Source: an uncultured beta proteobacterium
Lineage (GTDB): Bacteria > Pseudomonadota > Gammaproteobacteria > Burkholderiales > Burkholderiaceae_B
DNA: 5,279 nucleotides
Direction: 5' to 3'
Assembly: GCA_903924715.1 (NCBI GenBank)
Contig: CAIYCP010000152.1
Span: 1-5,279 of the forward strand
The translations under genes and the position numbers were made by a program. Positions 1 through 5,279 of the stretch are shown in pieces; within the stretch, counting starts at the first letter, position 1; each line of letters begins with the position of its first letter. The notes under the pieces are model-generated. The model was not told the DNA's origin. It saw nothing but the letters and a program-made list of their open reading frames with translations, and searched no databases.

Positions 1-1
1 A

Positions 2-1120
2 TCGCGCTACCTCGGTAAGGGCGTATTGCGCGCCGTCGAAAATTTGAACACTGAAATCTCTGAAGCGTTGATGGGTCTTGACGCCCAAGAGCAAACGTTT
101 TTAGACCGCACACTCATTGAACTTGATGGTACCGAAGGCAAATCACGCTTAGGTGCGAATTCGATTTTAGCGGCGAGTATGGCCGTCGCACGTGCTGCAG
201 CCGACGAATCAGGCTTGTCGCTCTATCGTTATTTCGGCGGCAGCGGACCGATGAGCATGCCCGTACCCATGATGAATGTGATCAATGGCGGTGCGCATGC
301 AAACAACACGCTTGATATGCAAGAACTCATGATTTTGCCGGTGGGTGCAAAAAGCTTCAGGCAAGCCATGCAAATGGGTGCTGAAACCTTTCATGCCCTG
401 AAAAAGATCATTAACGACCAAGGGATGTCGACGGCAGTCGGCGACGAGGGTGGTTTTGCGCCTAATGTGCCCAATCACGAAGCGGCAATTCAATTGATCT
501 TGCGTGCGATCGAAAACGCGGGTTACGAGCCGGGCACACAAATCGCCTTGGGCCTGGATTGCGCCGCGTCAGAGTTTTATCGCGACGGTAAATACACGCT
601 TGAAGGTGAGGGCGGTATTTCACTAACTTCCAAAGAGTTGACCAATCTCTTGGCAACGTGGTGCGATAAATATCCGATTATTACAATTGAAGACGGCATG
701 GCCGAAAACGATTGGGATGGCTGGAAACATCTTACCGAGCAATTGGGCAAAAAGATTCAGTTGGTGGGTGATGATCTATTTGTGACCAACACCAAAATCC
801 TGAAGCAGGGCATCGAGCGTGGTGTGGCGAATTCGATTTTGATCAAAATTAACCAAATTGGCACCTTGACTGAAACCTTTGCAGCTATTGAAATGGCAAA
901 GCGCGCCGGTTACACTGCGGTCGTTTCGCATCGATCTGGTGAAACTGAAGATTCAACGATTGCCGATATTGCAGTGGCAACCAACGCCATGCAGATCAAA
1001 ACAGGTTCGTTGTCACGTTCAGATCGTATGGCTAAGTATAATCAGCTGCTCAGAATCGAAGAAGAACTTGCTGAAGTGGCCAGTTATCCTGGTCTTGAGG
1101 CTTTTTACAACCTGCGCTAA
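2..1120 (+). CDS. eno: Enolase (phosphopyruvate hydratase), 5'-truncated by window edge
   Basis: Enolase interconverts 2-phosphoglycerate and phosphoenolpyruvate in glycolysis and gluconeogenesis; in many bacteria it also binds the RNA degradosome. The frame is open from base 2 (reading SRYLGKGVLRAVENLN) to TAA at 1118-1120, giving 372 visible residues. Family members are about 428-430 residues, so about 55 N-terminal residues, including the SGASTG active-site loop, lie outside the window. The visible active-site elements of the family are all intact: His of GGAHANN (codon 296-298), Glu of MQELM, Glu of GDEGG (446-448), the Mg ligands in LDCAASEF, IEDGM and VGDDLFVTN, the catalytic Lys in LIKINQIGTLTET, His of SHRSGETED (929-931) and Lys of IKTGS. 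The ending SYPGLEAFYNLR is typical of betaproteobacterial enolases. A TTG codon at 26 lies in frame but is internal, not a start. ftsB follows on the same strand. Confidence 0.98.
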   Translation, partial: SRYLGKGVLRAVENLNTEISEALMGLDAQEQTFLDRTLIELDGTEGKSRLGANSILAASMAVARAAADESGLSLYRYFGGSGPMSMPVPMMNVINGGAHANNTLDMQELMILPVGAKSFRQAMQMGAETFHALKKIINDQGMSTAVGDEGGFAPNVPNHEAAIQLILRAIENAGYEPGTQIALGLDCAASEFYRDGKYTLEGEGGISLTSKELTNLLATWCDKYPIITIEDGMAENDWDGWKHLTEQLGKKIQLVGDDLFVTNTKILKQGIERGVANSILIKINQIGTLTETFAAIEMAKRAGYTAVVSHRSGETEDSTIADIAVATNAMQIKTGSLSRSDRMAKYNQLLRIEEELAEVASYPGLEAFYNLR

Positions 1121-1173
1121 GTTTGCGCGAATGGCTTGTCTGAGTGGTGGTTAACAGCCCTTTAGGCAAACAC

Positions 1174-1179
1174 GAGGTG
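1174..1179 (+). promoter_or_regulatory. Shine-Dalgarno site of ftsB
   Basis: GAGGTG is a six-base perfect match to the 16S anti-Shine-Dalgarno (CACCUC) and lies two bases before the ATG at 1182. The pairing register (the GGTG side close to the start) is a normal one. It fixes the ftsB start. Confidence 0.7.
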
Positions 1180-1181
1180 GT

Positions 1182-1538
1182 ATGCGTCTGTTGCTGTTGG
1201 TGCTTGTTGCGCTAGCTGGTCTGATCCAATATCCCTTGTGGATGGGTCGGGGTGGTTGGTTGACTGTCTGGGACATGCAAGAGCATGTCTCTTCTCAGCG
1301 CGCCATTAATGATGGCTTGCGTGCGCGTAACGTCGCGTTGCTCGCTGAAGTTGATGATTTGCGTACGGGCACTGAGGCTGCAGAAGAGCGCGCCCGTGCC
1401 GAACTTGGCATGATGCGGCAGGGTGAACTCTTCGTACAGGTTTTGCCGCCCGATGTTAAACCTCCTGAAGTCAAGCCTTCATCCAAAACAAATCGGGCAC
1501 CTGCCCCTGCGGCGAAGCCTGCGACAGCAACACGCTAA
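1182..1538 (+). CDS. ftsB: Cell division protein FtsB
   Basis: FtsB is a small bitopic inner-membrane divisome protein that forms a complex with FtsL and FtsQ and helps activate septal peptidoglycan synthesis by FtsW/FtsI. The product has 118 residues: an N-terminal membrane segment (about residues 2-18), the juxtamembrane motif LIQYPLWMGRGGW, a periplasmic heptad-like coiled coil (about 31-62, with LRARN at 46-50 and LLAEVDDL), and the family hallmark EERARAELGMMRQGE (68-82) followed by LFVQVLP. These line up closely with E. coli FtsB (103 residues, from memory). The C-terminal 30 residues are an extra low-complexity Pro/Ala/Lys tail (PPDVKPPEVKPSS, then APAPAAKPATATR), probably disordered. 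It lies 61 bases after eno, the usual eno-ftsB order in proteobacteria, so co-transcription is likely. Its stop overlaps the stop of the opposing TadE-like gene. Confidence 0.95.
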   Translation: MRLLLLVLVALAGLIQYPLWMGRGGWLTVWDMQEHVSSQRAINDGLRARNVALLAEVDDLRTGTEAAEERARAELGMMRQGELFVQVLPPDVKPPEVKPSSKTNRAPAPAAKPATATR

Positions 1539-2080
1539 CGCGCACGCTTTAACCCATCACCGTGTAGCACAACCTGGTGTGTCAGGCGGATTGCAATCAA
1601 TCCCTCTCTGCGGGCTTGTGTCACCACCCGGTTTTGCGCTGGGTCTTGCCACGCCGAGCCAATTTTCAGCAACTGACGCAGCCAGGGTTGCATGGGCTCG
1701 TGTAGGTAAATCAAATCTAGTTGCAGGCGCCGCGGCTTGAATTGCGTCGCCTCTATCTGCCAAAGCGGCAATCCATAGCTTGAACGGTAGCGCGCGAGGG
1801 TTGCGTCTCGACGTTGCGCGGTACTGAAGTGCTTGCCTGCAGGGGCGAAGCGCGGTAGCAGCGCTTGCGCAAACCGTTGATTGATTGCGGTTGCATCACC
1901 GGCATTGACGCTTGCCGCACGGCCCGCCTCATGAAGCGCCAAGCCTGCAAGCTGTTTGACCTGATGCACCTGAACCAATTCAATACCCGACAAGCATACG
2001 AACAGGACGGGAATGGCGAACAACGTGGCCTCGAGGGTGCTGGTACCATTTTGCCTAAAAAAGGGAGTCAATCGTTGCAT
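1535..2080 (-). CDS. TadE-like prepilin-type membrane-anchored protein
   Basis: The product has 181 residues from the ATG at 2080. The N-terminus looks like a prepilin leader: a short basic stretch (MQRLTPFFRQNG), a Gly12 that could be the prepilin peptidase cleavage point, Glu17 at position +5 of the mature protein, then a hydrophobic segment of about 20 residues (19-38, TLFAIPVLFVCLSGIELVQV). This G-xxxx-E plus single hydrophobic helix is the pattern of TadE/TadF-type pseudopilins. The rest is a basic, poorly conserved extracytoplasmic domain that I cannot assign. An in-frame TTG at 2107 would add nine residues (MPPTRRLQR); a stop lies just beyond it. Neither start has a clear Shine-Dalgarno; ATG is preferred because it yields a compact leader. 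No other tad genes are visible, so its partner machinery is unknown. The family call is a by-eye motif match, so treat the pilus role as tentative. The stop TAG (1535-1537) overlaps the ftsB stop. Confidence 0.65.
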   Translation of the reverse strand: MQRLTPFFRQNGTSTLEATLFAIPVLFVCLSGIELVQVHQVKQLAGLALHEAGRAASVNAGDATAINQRFAQALLPRFAPAGKHFSTAQRRDATLARYRSSYGLPLWQIEATQFKPRRLQLDLIYLHEPMQPWLRQLLKIGSAWQDPAQNRVVTQARREGLIAIRLTHQVVLHGDGLKRAR

Positions 2081-2110
2081 CCGCTGCAGTCTGCGTGTTG
2101 GAGGCAAGGC

Positions 2111-2120
2111 CGTCTAGACG
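2111..2120. repeat. 10-bp perfect palindrome in the divergent intergenic region
   Basis: CGTCTAGACG is its own reverse complement. It lies between the start of the TadE-like gene (2080, or TTG 2107) and the aminotransferase start at 2181. A dimeric regulator site is possible, but a palindrome this short can arise by chance and no regulator is known from the sequence. Confidence 0.3.
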
Positions 2121-2146
2121 CAACATTACGTATAGCCGGACAGCGG

Positions 2147-2155
2147 GTTAAACTA
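2147..2155 (+). promoter_or_regulatory. Candidate -10-like element upstream of the aminotransferase
   Basis: GTTAAACTA contains TAAACT (2149-2154), a 4/6 match to the sigma-70 -10 box, placed 26 bases before the start codon, which would give a leader of about 20 bases. The same nine bases occur on the minus strand upstream of the carbonic anhydrase-like gene (4933-4941). I find no convincing -35 box at 16-18 bases, so this is only a candidate. Confidence 0.3.
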
Positions 2156-2169
2156 TTGGGGTCTTCTTT

Positions 2170-2174
2170 AAGGA
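2170..2174 (+). promoter_or_regulatory. Shine-Dalgarno site of the aminotransferase
   Basis: AAGGA with a 6-base spacer before the ATG at 2181. This supports that start rather than a downstream one. Confidence 0.65.
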
Positions 2175-2180
2175 TTAGTC

Positions 2181-3383
2181 ATGAATTCGTCTGCCGCGTC
2201 GTTTCCTTATTTTCCTGGTATTCGTTTGTTGCATTCACCCGGGCCATCTAACGTGCCAAAGGCAGTGCTCGATGCCTTGACGAGGCAGCCGATCGATATG
2301 GGCGATCCACGCGTTGATGCCTGTGTCGATGCCTGTGAACGAGGTTTGCAAGGTTTGCTCAATACCGCGAAAGCAGACATCTTTTTATACGCTGCAAATG
2401 GCCATGGCGTATGGGAGGCCATGATTGTGAACTTGTTGGCACCTGGTCAAAAAGTGCTGATCCCAGGCACAGGACATTTTTCTGACTCTTGGGCGCTGAT
2501 GGCTGAAGCGATGGGGGCTGTTGTCGTGCGTACGCCCTATATCGAAGGGCAACCGATCGATGCAAACGTGGTTGAACAGACGTTGCGTGCGGATACAAAA
2601 CACGAAATTGTTGCGGTGTTTGCGGTGCATACCGATACGGCTAGCAGCACCACAAGTGATATGCCAGCGATACGAAAAGCAATCGATGCAGCCAAGCACC
2701 CCGCACTCTTTGTGGTGGATGTTGTTGCCTCATTGGGAGCGATCCCATTTTTCATGGACCAGTGGGGTGTTAACGCGGTGATTGGCGCTTCGCAAAAAGG
2801 CTTGATGTGCCCGCCCGGTGTTGGCTTTTGTGCAGCCGATGAGCGCGCGATGCAGGTCTGTGCCAATAATCCCGCCCCACGGTTTTATTGGGATTGGATC
2901 CGTCGCCGTAAGGGCCCTTCATACAGCCGTTTTTGTGGCACGGCCCCTCAGAATCTATTGTTTGGCCTCGAAGCGGCCTTCGGTCTAATCGAGCAAGAGG
3001 GTTTGGCACAAGTGCATGCCCGCCATCAGCGGTTGGCCTCAGCCGTGCACACTGCGGTTCAGGCGTGGTCTGAGTCGGGTCACGTTAAGTTTTTGTGCCA
3101 AGTGCCAGAGGCGCGCTCGGCCTCGGTGACTGCAGTGTTGGTGGGCCCAGGGATTGACCCCGAACTCATTCGCAGCACTGCGCGCGAAAAATTTCAAGTA
3201 CTGATCGCCGGTGGTTTAGGCCCCTTTGCAGGTCGAGTCTTCAGAATCGGTCACTTGGGGGATTTGAATCCGGCCATGATTCTAGGCTGCTTGGCGGGCG
3301 TTGAAGCTGCAATGCAAAGCTTGGGTATTGATGTTGGGACAAAAGGCGTGCGCAGCGCCGTCGAGTATCTTGCTAAAACCTGA
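2181..3383 (+). CDS. Class V PLP-dependent aminotransferase, alanine/serine-glyoxylate aminotransferase family
   Basis: The 400-residue product is a fold-type I, class V aminotransferase, probably cytosolic (no signal or membrane segment). Members transfer an amino group from serine or alanine to glyoxylate or a related 2-oxo acid. Visible landmarks in order: HSPGPSNVP (18-26), the substrate-entry stretch near the start of the family; the glycine-containing ANGHGVWEA (72-80) contacting the cofactor phosphate; VVDVVASLG (178-185) with Asp180, which should pair with the pyridine nitrogen; GASQKGLMCPPG (202-213) with the Schiff-base Lys206; RFCGTAPQNLLFGLEAA (250-266); and FRIGHLGDLNP (354-364), whose Arg355 should bind the substrate carboxylate. 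Where many family members have ETSTG, this protein reads TDTASST (151-157), so the exact substrate is not decided. Length is normal and the frame is intact. It stands alone on its strand; the neighbours do not reveal its pathway. Serine-glyoxylate or alanine-glyoxylate activity is a family-level inference. Confidence 0.9.
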   Translation: MNSSAASFPYFPGIRLLHSPGPSNVPKAVLDALTRQPIDMGDPRVDACVDACERGLQGLLNTAKADIFLYAANGHGVWEAMIVNLLAPGQKVLIPGTGHFSDSWALMAEAMGAVVVRTPYIEGQPIDANVVEQTLRADTKHEIVAVFAVHTDTASSTTSDMPAIRKAIDAAKHPALFVVDVVASLGAIPFFMDQWGVNAVIGASQKGLMCPPGVGFCAADERAMQVCANNPAPRFYWDWIRRRKGPSYSRFCGTAPQNLLFGLEAAFGLIEQEGLAQVHARHQRLASAVHTAVQAWSESGHVKFLCQVPEARSASVTAVLVGPGIDPELIRSTAREKFQVLIAGGLGPFAGRVFRIGHLGDLNPAMILGCLAGVEAAMQSLGIDVGTKGVRSAVEYLAKT

Positions 3384-3400
3384 GCGTGTTTTTGGCGAGC

Positions 3401-3438
3401 GGTTAGCTAGCGCGCCGTTAACCAAACGTTGTTTTTGG
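3401..3438. terminator. Possible weak bidirectional terminator between convergent genes
   Basis: The 60-base gap between the aminotransferase stop and the hslO stop holds GGTTA (3401-3405) pairing with TAACC (3419-3423), extendable by a G-U and a C-G pair, and an overlapping CCAAA (3422-3426) pairing with TTTGG (3434-3438). A run GTTTTT (3431-3436) follows on the plus strand. Stems are short and compete with each other, so this is suggestive only; the convergent position is the main argument. Confidence 0.3.
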
Positions 3439-3443
3439 ATTGT

Positions 3444-4379
3444 TCAGTGAACCGATTTGCTACCCAAGACGGTTGCCTTTTGAAAGAGCGCCTCAGTGTC
3501 GAGCGCATCGAACACATAAGGCAAGCCGCAGAATTCACAGGCAACTTCAACCTTGCCTTGCTCTTTCAAAATATCATCAACTTCAGCTTTACCTAACATC
3601 TTAAGCATGTCGGCCACCCGTTCTTGAGTGCAAGAGCATTTCCAGGTGATGGTGGTGGGTTCGAAGACGTGCAGCGTTTCTTCCCAAAACAAACGGTGCA
3701 AGAGGGTGTCTTGGTCGGTGCCCAGCATTTCAAGCGTCGTTAAGGTTTGTGCAAGGTGTTGGATTCGATTCCAGGATTCATCCGCAGCATCAAGTTCGGC
3801 TTGTTGAGAGCCACCCTGCAGTGGTAGGCGCTGAATGAGCAGACCCGTGCAATGCAACGCATCAGCTGCTAGCCAGATGCGCGTGTGTAGCTGTTCAGAG
3901 CGCAGCATGTATTGCTCGAGCGCCTGGGCAATAGTGTCGCCCTCGAGTGGCACGATACCTTGGTAAGCTTGGCGTCCCGGGGTGTGTTTGGGCGGGTCGA
4001 GAACAACAATAAATTTTGCAGTGCCACCCGGGTTCAGCATGGACTGCAAGTCATGTACCAAGGGTAACGGGCGTTCACGCATTTTGACCGTTGCTCGAAT
4101 ACTGAGGTCAGCGCGACACTCAACCACCATTAAGGCGATTGCGCCGTCGCCCTGCAATTGCAATAACAGTGAGCCATCAAACTTAAGGTTAGCCGCAAGC
4201 AAGGTTGACGCGGCCACCAGTTCACCGAGCAAGGCCGTGACCGGCGCTGGATACTGTTGATGCGCTTGGGCAGACAGCCATGCTTGCTCAATTCGTACAG
4301 ACTCAATTTTTACACTGCGGTCTTGGGATAAAAATTTTTTAAGCAAATCTTGGCGCGTTGAATCTGGACTAAAGGTCAT
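3444..4379 (-). CDS. hslO: Hsp33 redox-regulated holdase chaperone
   Basis: Hsp33 is a cytosolic chaperone that is inactive when reduced with zinc bound, and becomes an ATP-independent holdase when oxidative stress forms disulfides and releases the zinc. The 311-residue product carries the complete redox switch: KCSC (Cys248, Cys250) and CEFC (Cys281, Cys284), with the same 33-residue offset between the two pairs as the E. coli protein (Cys232/234 and 265/268). The N-terminal domain has the family stretches KFDGSLLLQLQGDG (66-79), YQGIVPLEGDTIAQALEQY (139-157) and LRSEQLHTRIW (159-169). It is somewhat longer than E. coli Hsp33 (292 residues), partly through a longer N-terminus. The ATG shares its A with the TAA of the preceding carbonic anhydrase-like gene, and only a weak GGAT-type Shine-Dalgarno is visible, so translational coupling is likely. 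No heat-shock promoter can be seen immediately upstream, as that sequence is coding. Confidence 0.97.
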   Translation of the reverse strand: MTFSPDSTRQDLLKKFLSQDRSVKIESVRIEQAWLSAQAHQQYPAPVTALLGELVAASTLLAANLKFDGSLLLQLQGDGAIALMVVECRADLSIRATVKMRERPLPLVHDLQSMLNPGGTAKFIVVLDPPKHTPGRQAYQGIVPLEGDTIAQALEQYMLRSEQLHTRIWLAADALHCTGLLIQRLPLQGGSQQAELDAADESWNRIQHLAQTLTTLEMLGTDQDTLLHRLFWEETLHVFEPTTITWKCSCTQERVADMLKMLGKAEVDDILKEQGKVEVACEFCGLPYVFDALDTEALFQKATVLGSKSVH

Positions 4380-4900
4380 TAACCGATCCGCTTGAGTTTT
4401 TGGCGATACATTTGTCCACGCTTGGCGTAGTTTTCAATATTATTGCGAATGGTGGCGATTTCTTCTTCAGAGAGCGTGCGGGTAATTTTGCCGACCCCAA
4501 TCACTAAACTCCCGTCTGGAATTTCGCGACCTTCAGGAATGATGGCCCCTGCGCCGATTAGGCAATTACGTCCGATCTTTGCACGATTTAAAACGATGGC
4601 TTGCATTCCGACTAACGAACCTGAGCCAATTGTGCAACCGTGCAGCATGGCCTGATGTCCGATCGTGACATGATTTTCGATCGTTAAGGGGACGCCGGCG
4701 TCAGAGTGCAAGACGCTACCTTCTTGAACATTGCTGTGATGACCAATATCAATACAGGTATTGTCACCACGGATGCTGACATTGGCCCAAATACTCGCAT
4801 GCGCGCCAACTACAACATCCCCAATTAAATCGGCCGAATCAAAAATGAAGGCCGTTGGGTCGATACGCGGAATCAGGTCGCCTAGTTGATAAATAGCCAT
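4379..4900 (-). CDS. Gamma-class carbonic anhydrase family protein (YrdA/PaaY-like)
   Basis: The 173-residue product is a left-handed beta-helix protein built from hexapeptide repeats of the form [I/V/L]GxxxxI, visible from about residue 25 to 120 (for example IGDVVV, IGHHSNV, IGHQAMLHGCTIG, IGRNCLIGAGAI), followed by a C-terminal alpha helix (143-168). The three zinc-binding histidines of the family are present as His65 (SVLHSD), His82 (IGHQ) and His87 (MLHG), along with the conserved Arg44/Asp46 (IRGDN) and Gln59 (NVQEG). Family proteins are trimers with metal sites between subunits. Many YrdA/PaaY-type members have weak or undemonstrated carbonic anhydrase activity, and PaaY is a thioesterase, so the reaction is uncertain. 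The start is ATG at 4900 without a strong Shine-Dalgarno. It is the first gene of a tight pair with hslO (one-base overlap) and lies 74 bases after the acyl-CoA synthetase stop. Confidence 0.93.
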   Translation of the reverse strand: MAIYQLGDLIPRIDPTAFIFDSADLIGDVVVGAHASIWANVSIRGDNTCIDIGHHSNVQEGSVLHSDAGVPLTIENHVTIGHQAMLHGCTIGSGSLVGMQAIVLNRAKIGRNCLIGAGAIIPEGREIPDGSLVIGVGKITRTLSEEEIATIRNNIENYAKRGQMYRQKLKRIG

Positions 4901-4932
4901 AATGGATTGCGCCTAGTGCAGAGGAAAACGTC

Positions 4933-4941
4933 TAGTTTAAC
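4933..4941 (-). promoter_or_regulatory. Candidate -10-like element upstream of the gamma-CA/hslO pair
   Basis: On the minus strand this reads GTTAAACTA, containing TAAACT (4/6 to the sigma-70 -10 box), 33 bases before the ATG at 4900. It is identical to the element before the aminotransferase. The stretch 17 bases upstream does not look like a -35 box, so a promoter here is only a possibility; if real, the pair would be transcribed separately from the synthetase. Confidence 0.3.
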
Positions 4942-4974
4942 GCGTGCGCATGAGGGGTGGGTACGCAGGCGTCT

Positions 4975-5279
4975 TTACGAGGGTTTCAGTTTTTTAGCTT
5001 GGCGCTGACTACGACCAATTTCGAGTTGACGTAAGACGCGACGCTGAATTTTTCCGGTGGTCGTCATGGGTAAAGTGTCAACATACTCAATCTCTTTTGG
5101 ATACTCGTACGGTGCTAAGCGAGCGCGGACATGCTCTTGCAGGATTGCGGTCAACTCGGCGCGTCGGCGTGATGAGAAATCCGGGGTGAGCACGACGAAG
5201 GCTTTGACGACTGCGCCACGTTCAGGGTCGGGTTTGGGCACGACGGCAACATTTGCGACAGCAGGGTGGTCAAGCAGTG
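4975..5279 (-). CDS. AMP-forming acyl-CoA synthetase, C-terminal part, cut by window edge
   Basis: Members of this adenylate-forming family activate a carboxylic acid to an acyl-AMP and then to an acyl-CoA. The frame runs in from the right edge (LLDHPAVANVAVVPKPDPERG) and ends at TAA (4975-4977), leaving 100 visible residues of the mobile C-terminal domain. Diagnostic pieces are HPAVANVAVV with PDPERGAVVKAFVVL, then APYEYPKEIEYVDTLP, and the A10 motif MTTTGKIQRRVLR, whose Lys (codon 5050-5052) is the catalytic lysine of the adenylation half-reaction. The EYPKEIEYVDTLPMTTTGK wording resembles medium-chain acyl-CoA and aryl-CoA ligases more than long-chain ones, but the substrate-binding domain is outside the window, so specificity cannot be read. 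A GTG at 5239-5241 is internal, not a start. The tail after the A10 motif is short and basic (RSQRQAKKLKPS). The gamma-CA-like gene lies downstream on the same strand. Confidence 0.93.
   Translation of the reverse strand, partial: LLDHPAVANVAVVPKPDPERGAVVKAFVVLTPDFSSRRRAELTAILQEHVRARLAPYEYPKEIEYVDTLPMTTTGKIQRRVLRQLEIGRSQRQAKKLKPS

Noticed and set aside
26..1120. Treating the TTG at 26 as the start of eno
   Set aside because: The frame is open to base 2 and the upstream residues SRYLGKGV match enolase, so the gene begins outside the window.
1121..1171. GTTTGC (1121-1126) and GCAAAC (1166-1171) as a terminator stem between eno and ftsB
   Set aside because: The stem is six pairs with a loop of about 39 bases and no T-run follows; read-through from eno to ftsB is more likely.
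1423..1740. Plus-strand open frame of about 105 codons overlapping ftsB and the 3' end of the TadE-like gene
   Set aside because: It is out of frame with ftsB and antisense to the TadE-like gene; no motif or convincing ribosome site.
1865..2251. Plus-strand open frame of about 128 codons
   Set aside because: It lies antisense to the TadE-like gene and runs past the aminotransferase start; the protein is Cys/Arg-rich without recognisable features, and the aminotransferase with its Shine-Dalgarno explains the right end.
2537..2866. Minus-strand open frames inside the aminotransferase gene
   Set aside because: They are antisense shadows of a clearly conserved coding sequence and show no family signature.
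3982..4260. Plus-strand open frame inside hslO
   Set aside because: It is the antisense shadow of the conserved Hsp33 N-terminal domain.
4942..4974. Hairpin terminator after the acyl-CoA synthetase
   Set aside because: Only about four pairs (TGCG/CGCA) can be formed around the CCCACCCC stretch and there is no T-run on the minus strand, so no terminator can be supported.
1..5279. Novel defence, mobile or CRISPR-like system
   Set aside because: No direct-repeat array, transposase, integrase, toxin-antitoxin pair or long unexplained non-coding stretch is present; nearly all bases belong to recognisable or plausible chromosomal genes.

Overview
The window reads as an ordinary chromosomal segment of a betaproteobacterium, most likely of the order Burkholderiales. 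Three things point there: the enolase closely follows the betaproteobacterial form of the protein (C-terminal ending SYPGLEAFYNLR), eno is directly followed by ftsB, and base composition is moderate (roughly half G+C by eye). I cannot place it to genus from sequence alone.

Left part, plus strand: the 3' portion of eno (enolase, cut by the left window edge) is followed after about 60 bases by ftsB, a small bitopic cell-division protein. FtsB converges on a minus-strand gene for a TadE-like, prepilin-type membrane-anchored protein; the two reading frames overlap tail to tail by four bases. A roughly 100-base divergent intergenic region separates the TadE-like gene from the next plus-strand gene.

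Middle, plus strand: a complete 400-residue class V PLP-dependent aminotransferase of the alanine/serine-glyoxylate aminotransferase family. It ends in a 60-base convergent gap that may hold a weak bidirectional terminator.

Right part, minus strand, read right to left: the C-terminal 100 residues of an AMP-forming acyl-CoA synthetase (cut by the right edge), then a gamma-class carbonic anhydrase-like protein, then hslO (Hsp33, the redox-regulated holdase chaperone). The carbonic anhydrase-like gene and hslO share one base (TAATG) and are very probably co-transcribed and translationally coupled; the synthetase lies 74 bases upstream and may or may not be in the same transcript.

Functionally the window mixes central metabolism (enolase, aminotransferase, acyl-CoA ligase), cell division (FtsB) and stress protection (Hsp33). 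I see no mobile element, CRISPR array, tRNA or rRNA, and no sign of a novel multi-gene system. The least explained parts are the orphan TadE-like gene and the unknown substrates of the aminotransferase and the acyl-CoA synthetase.
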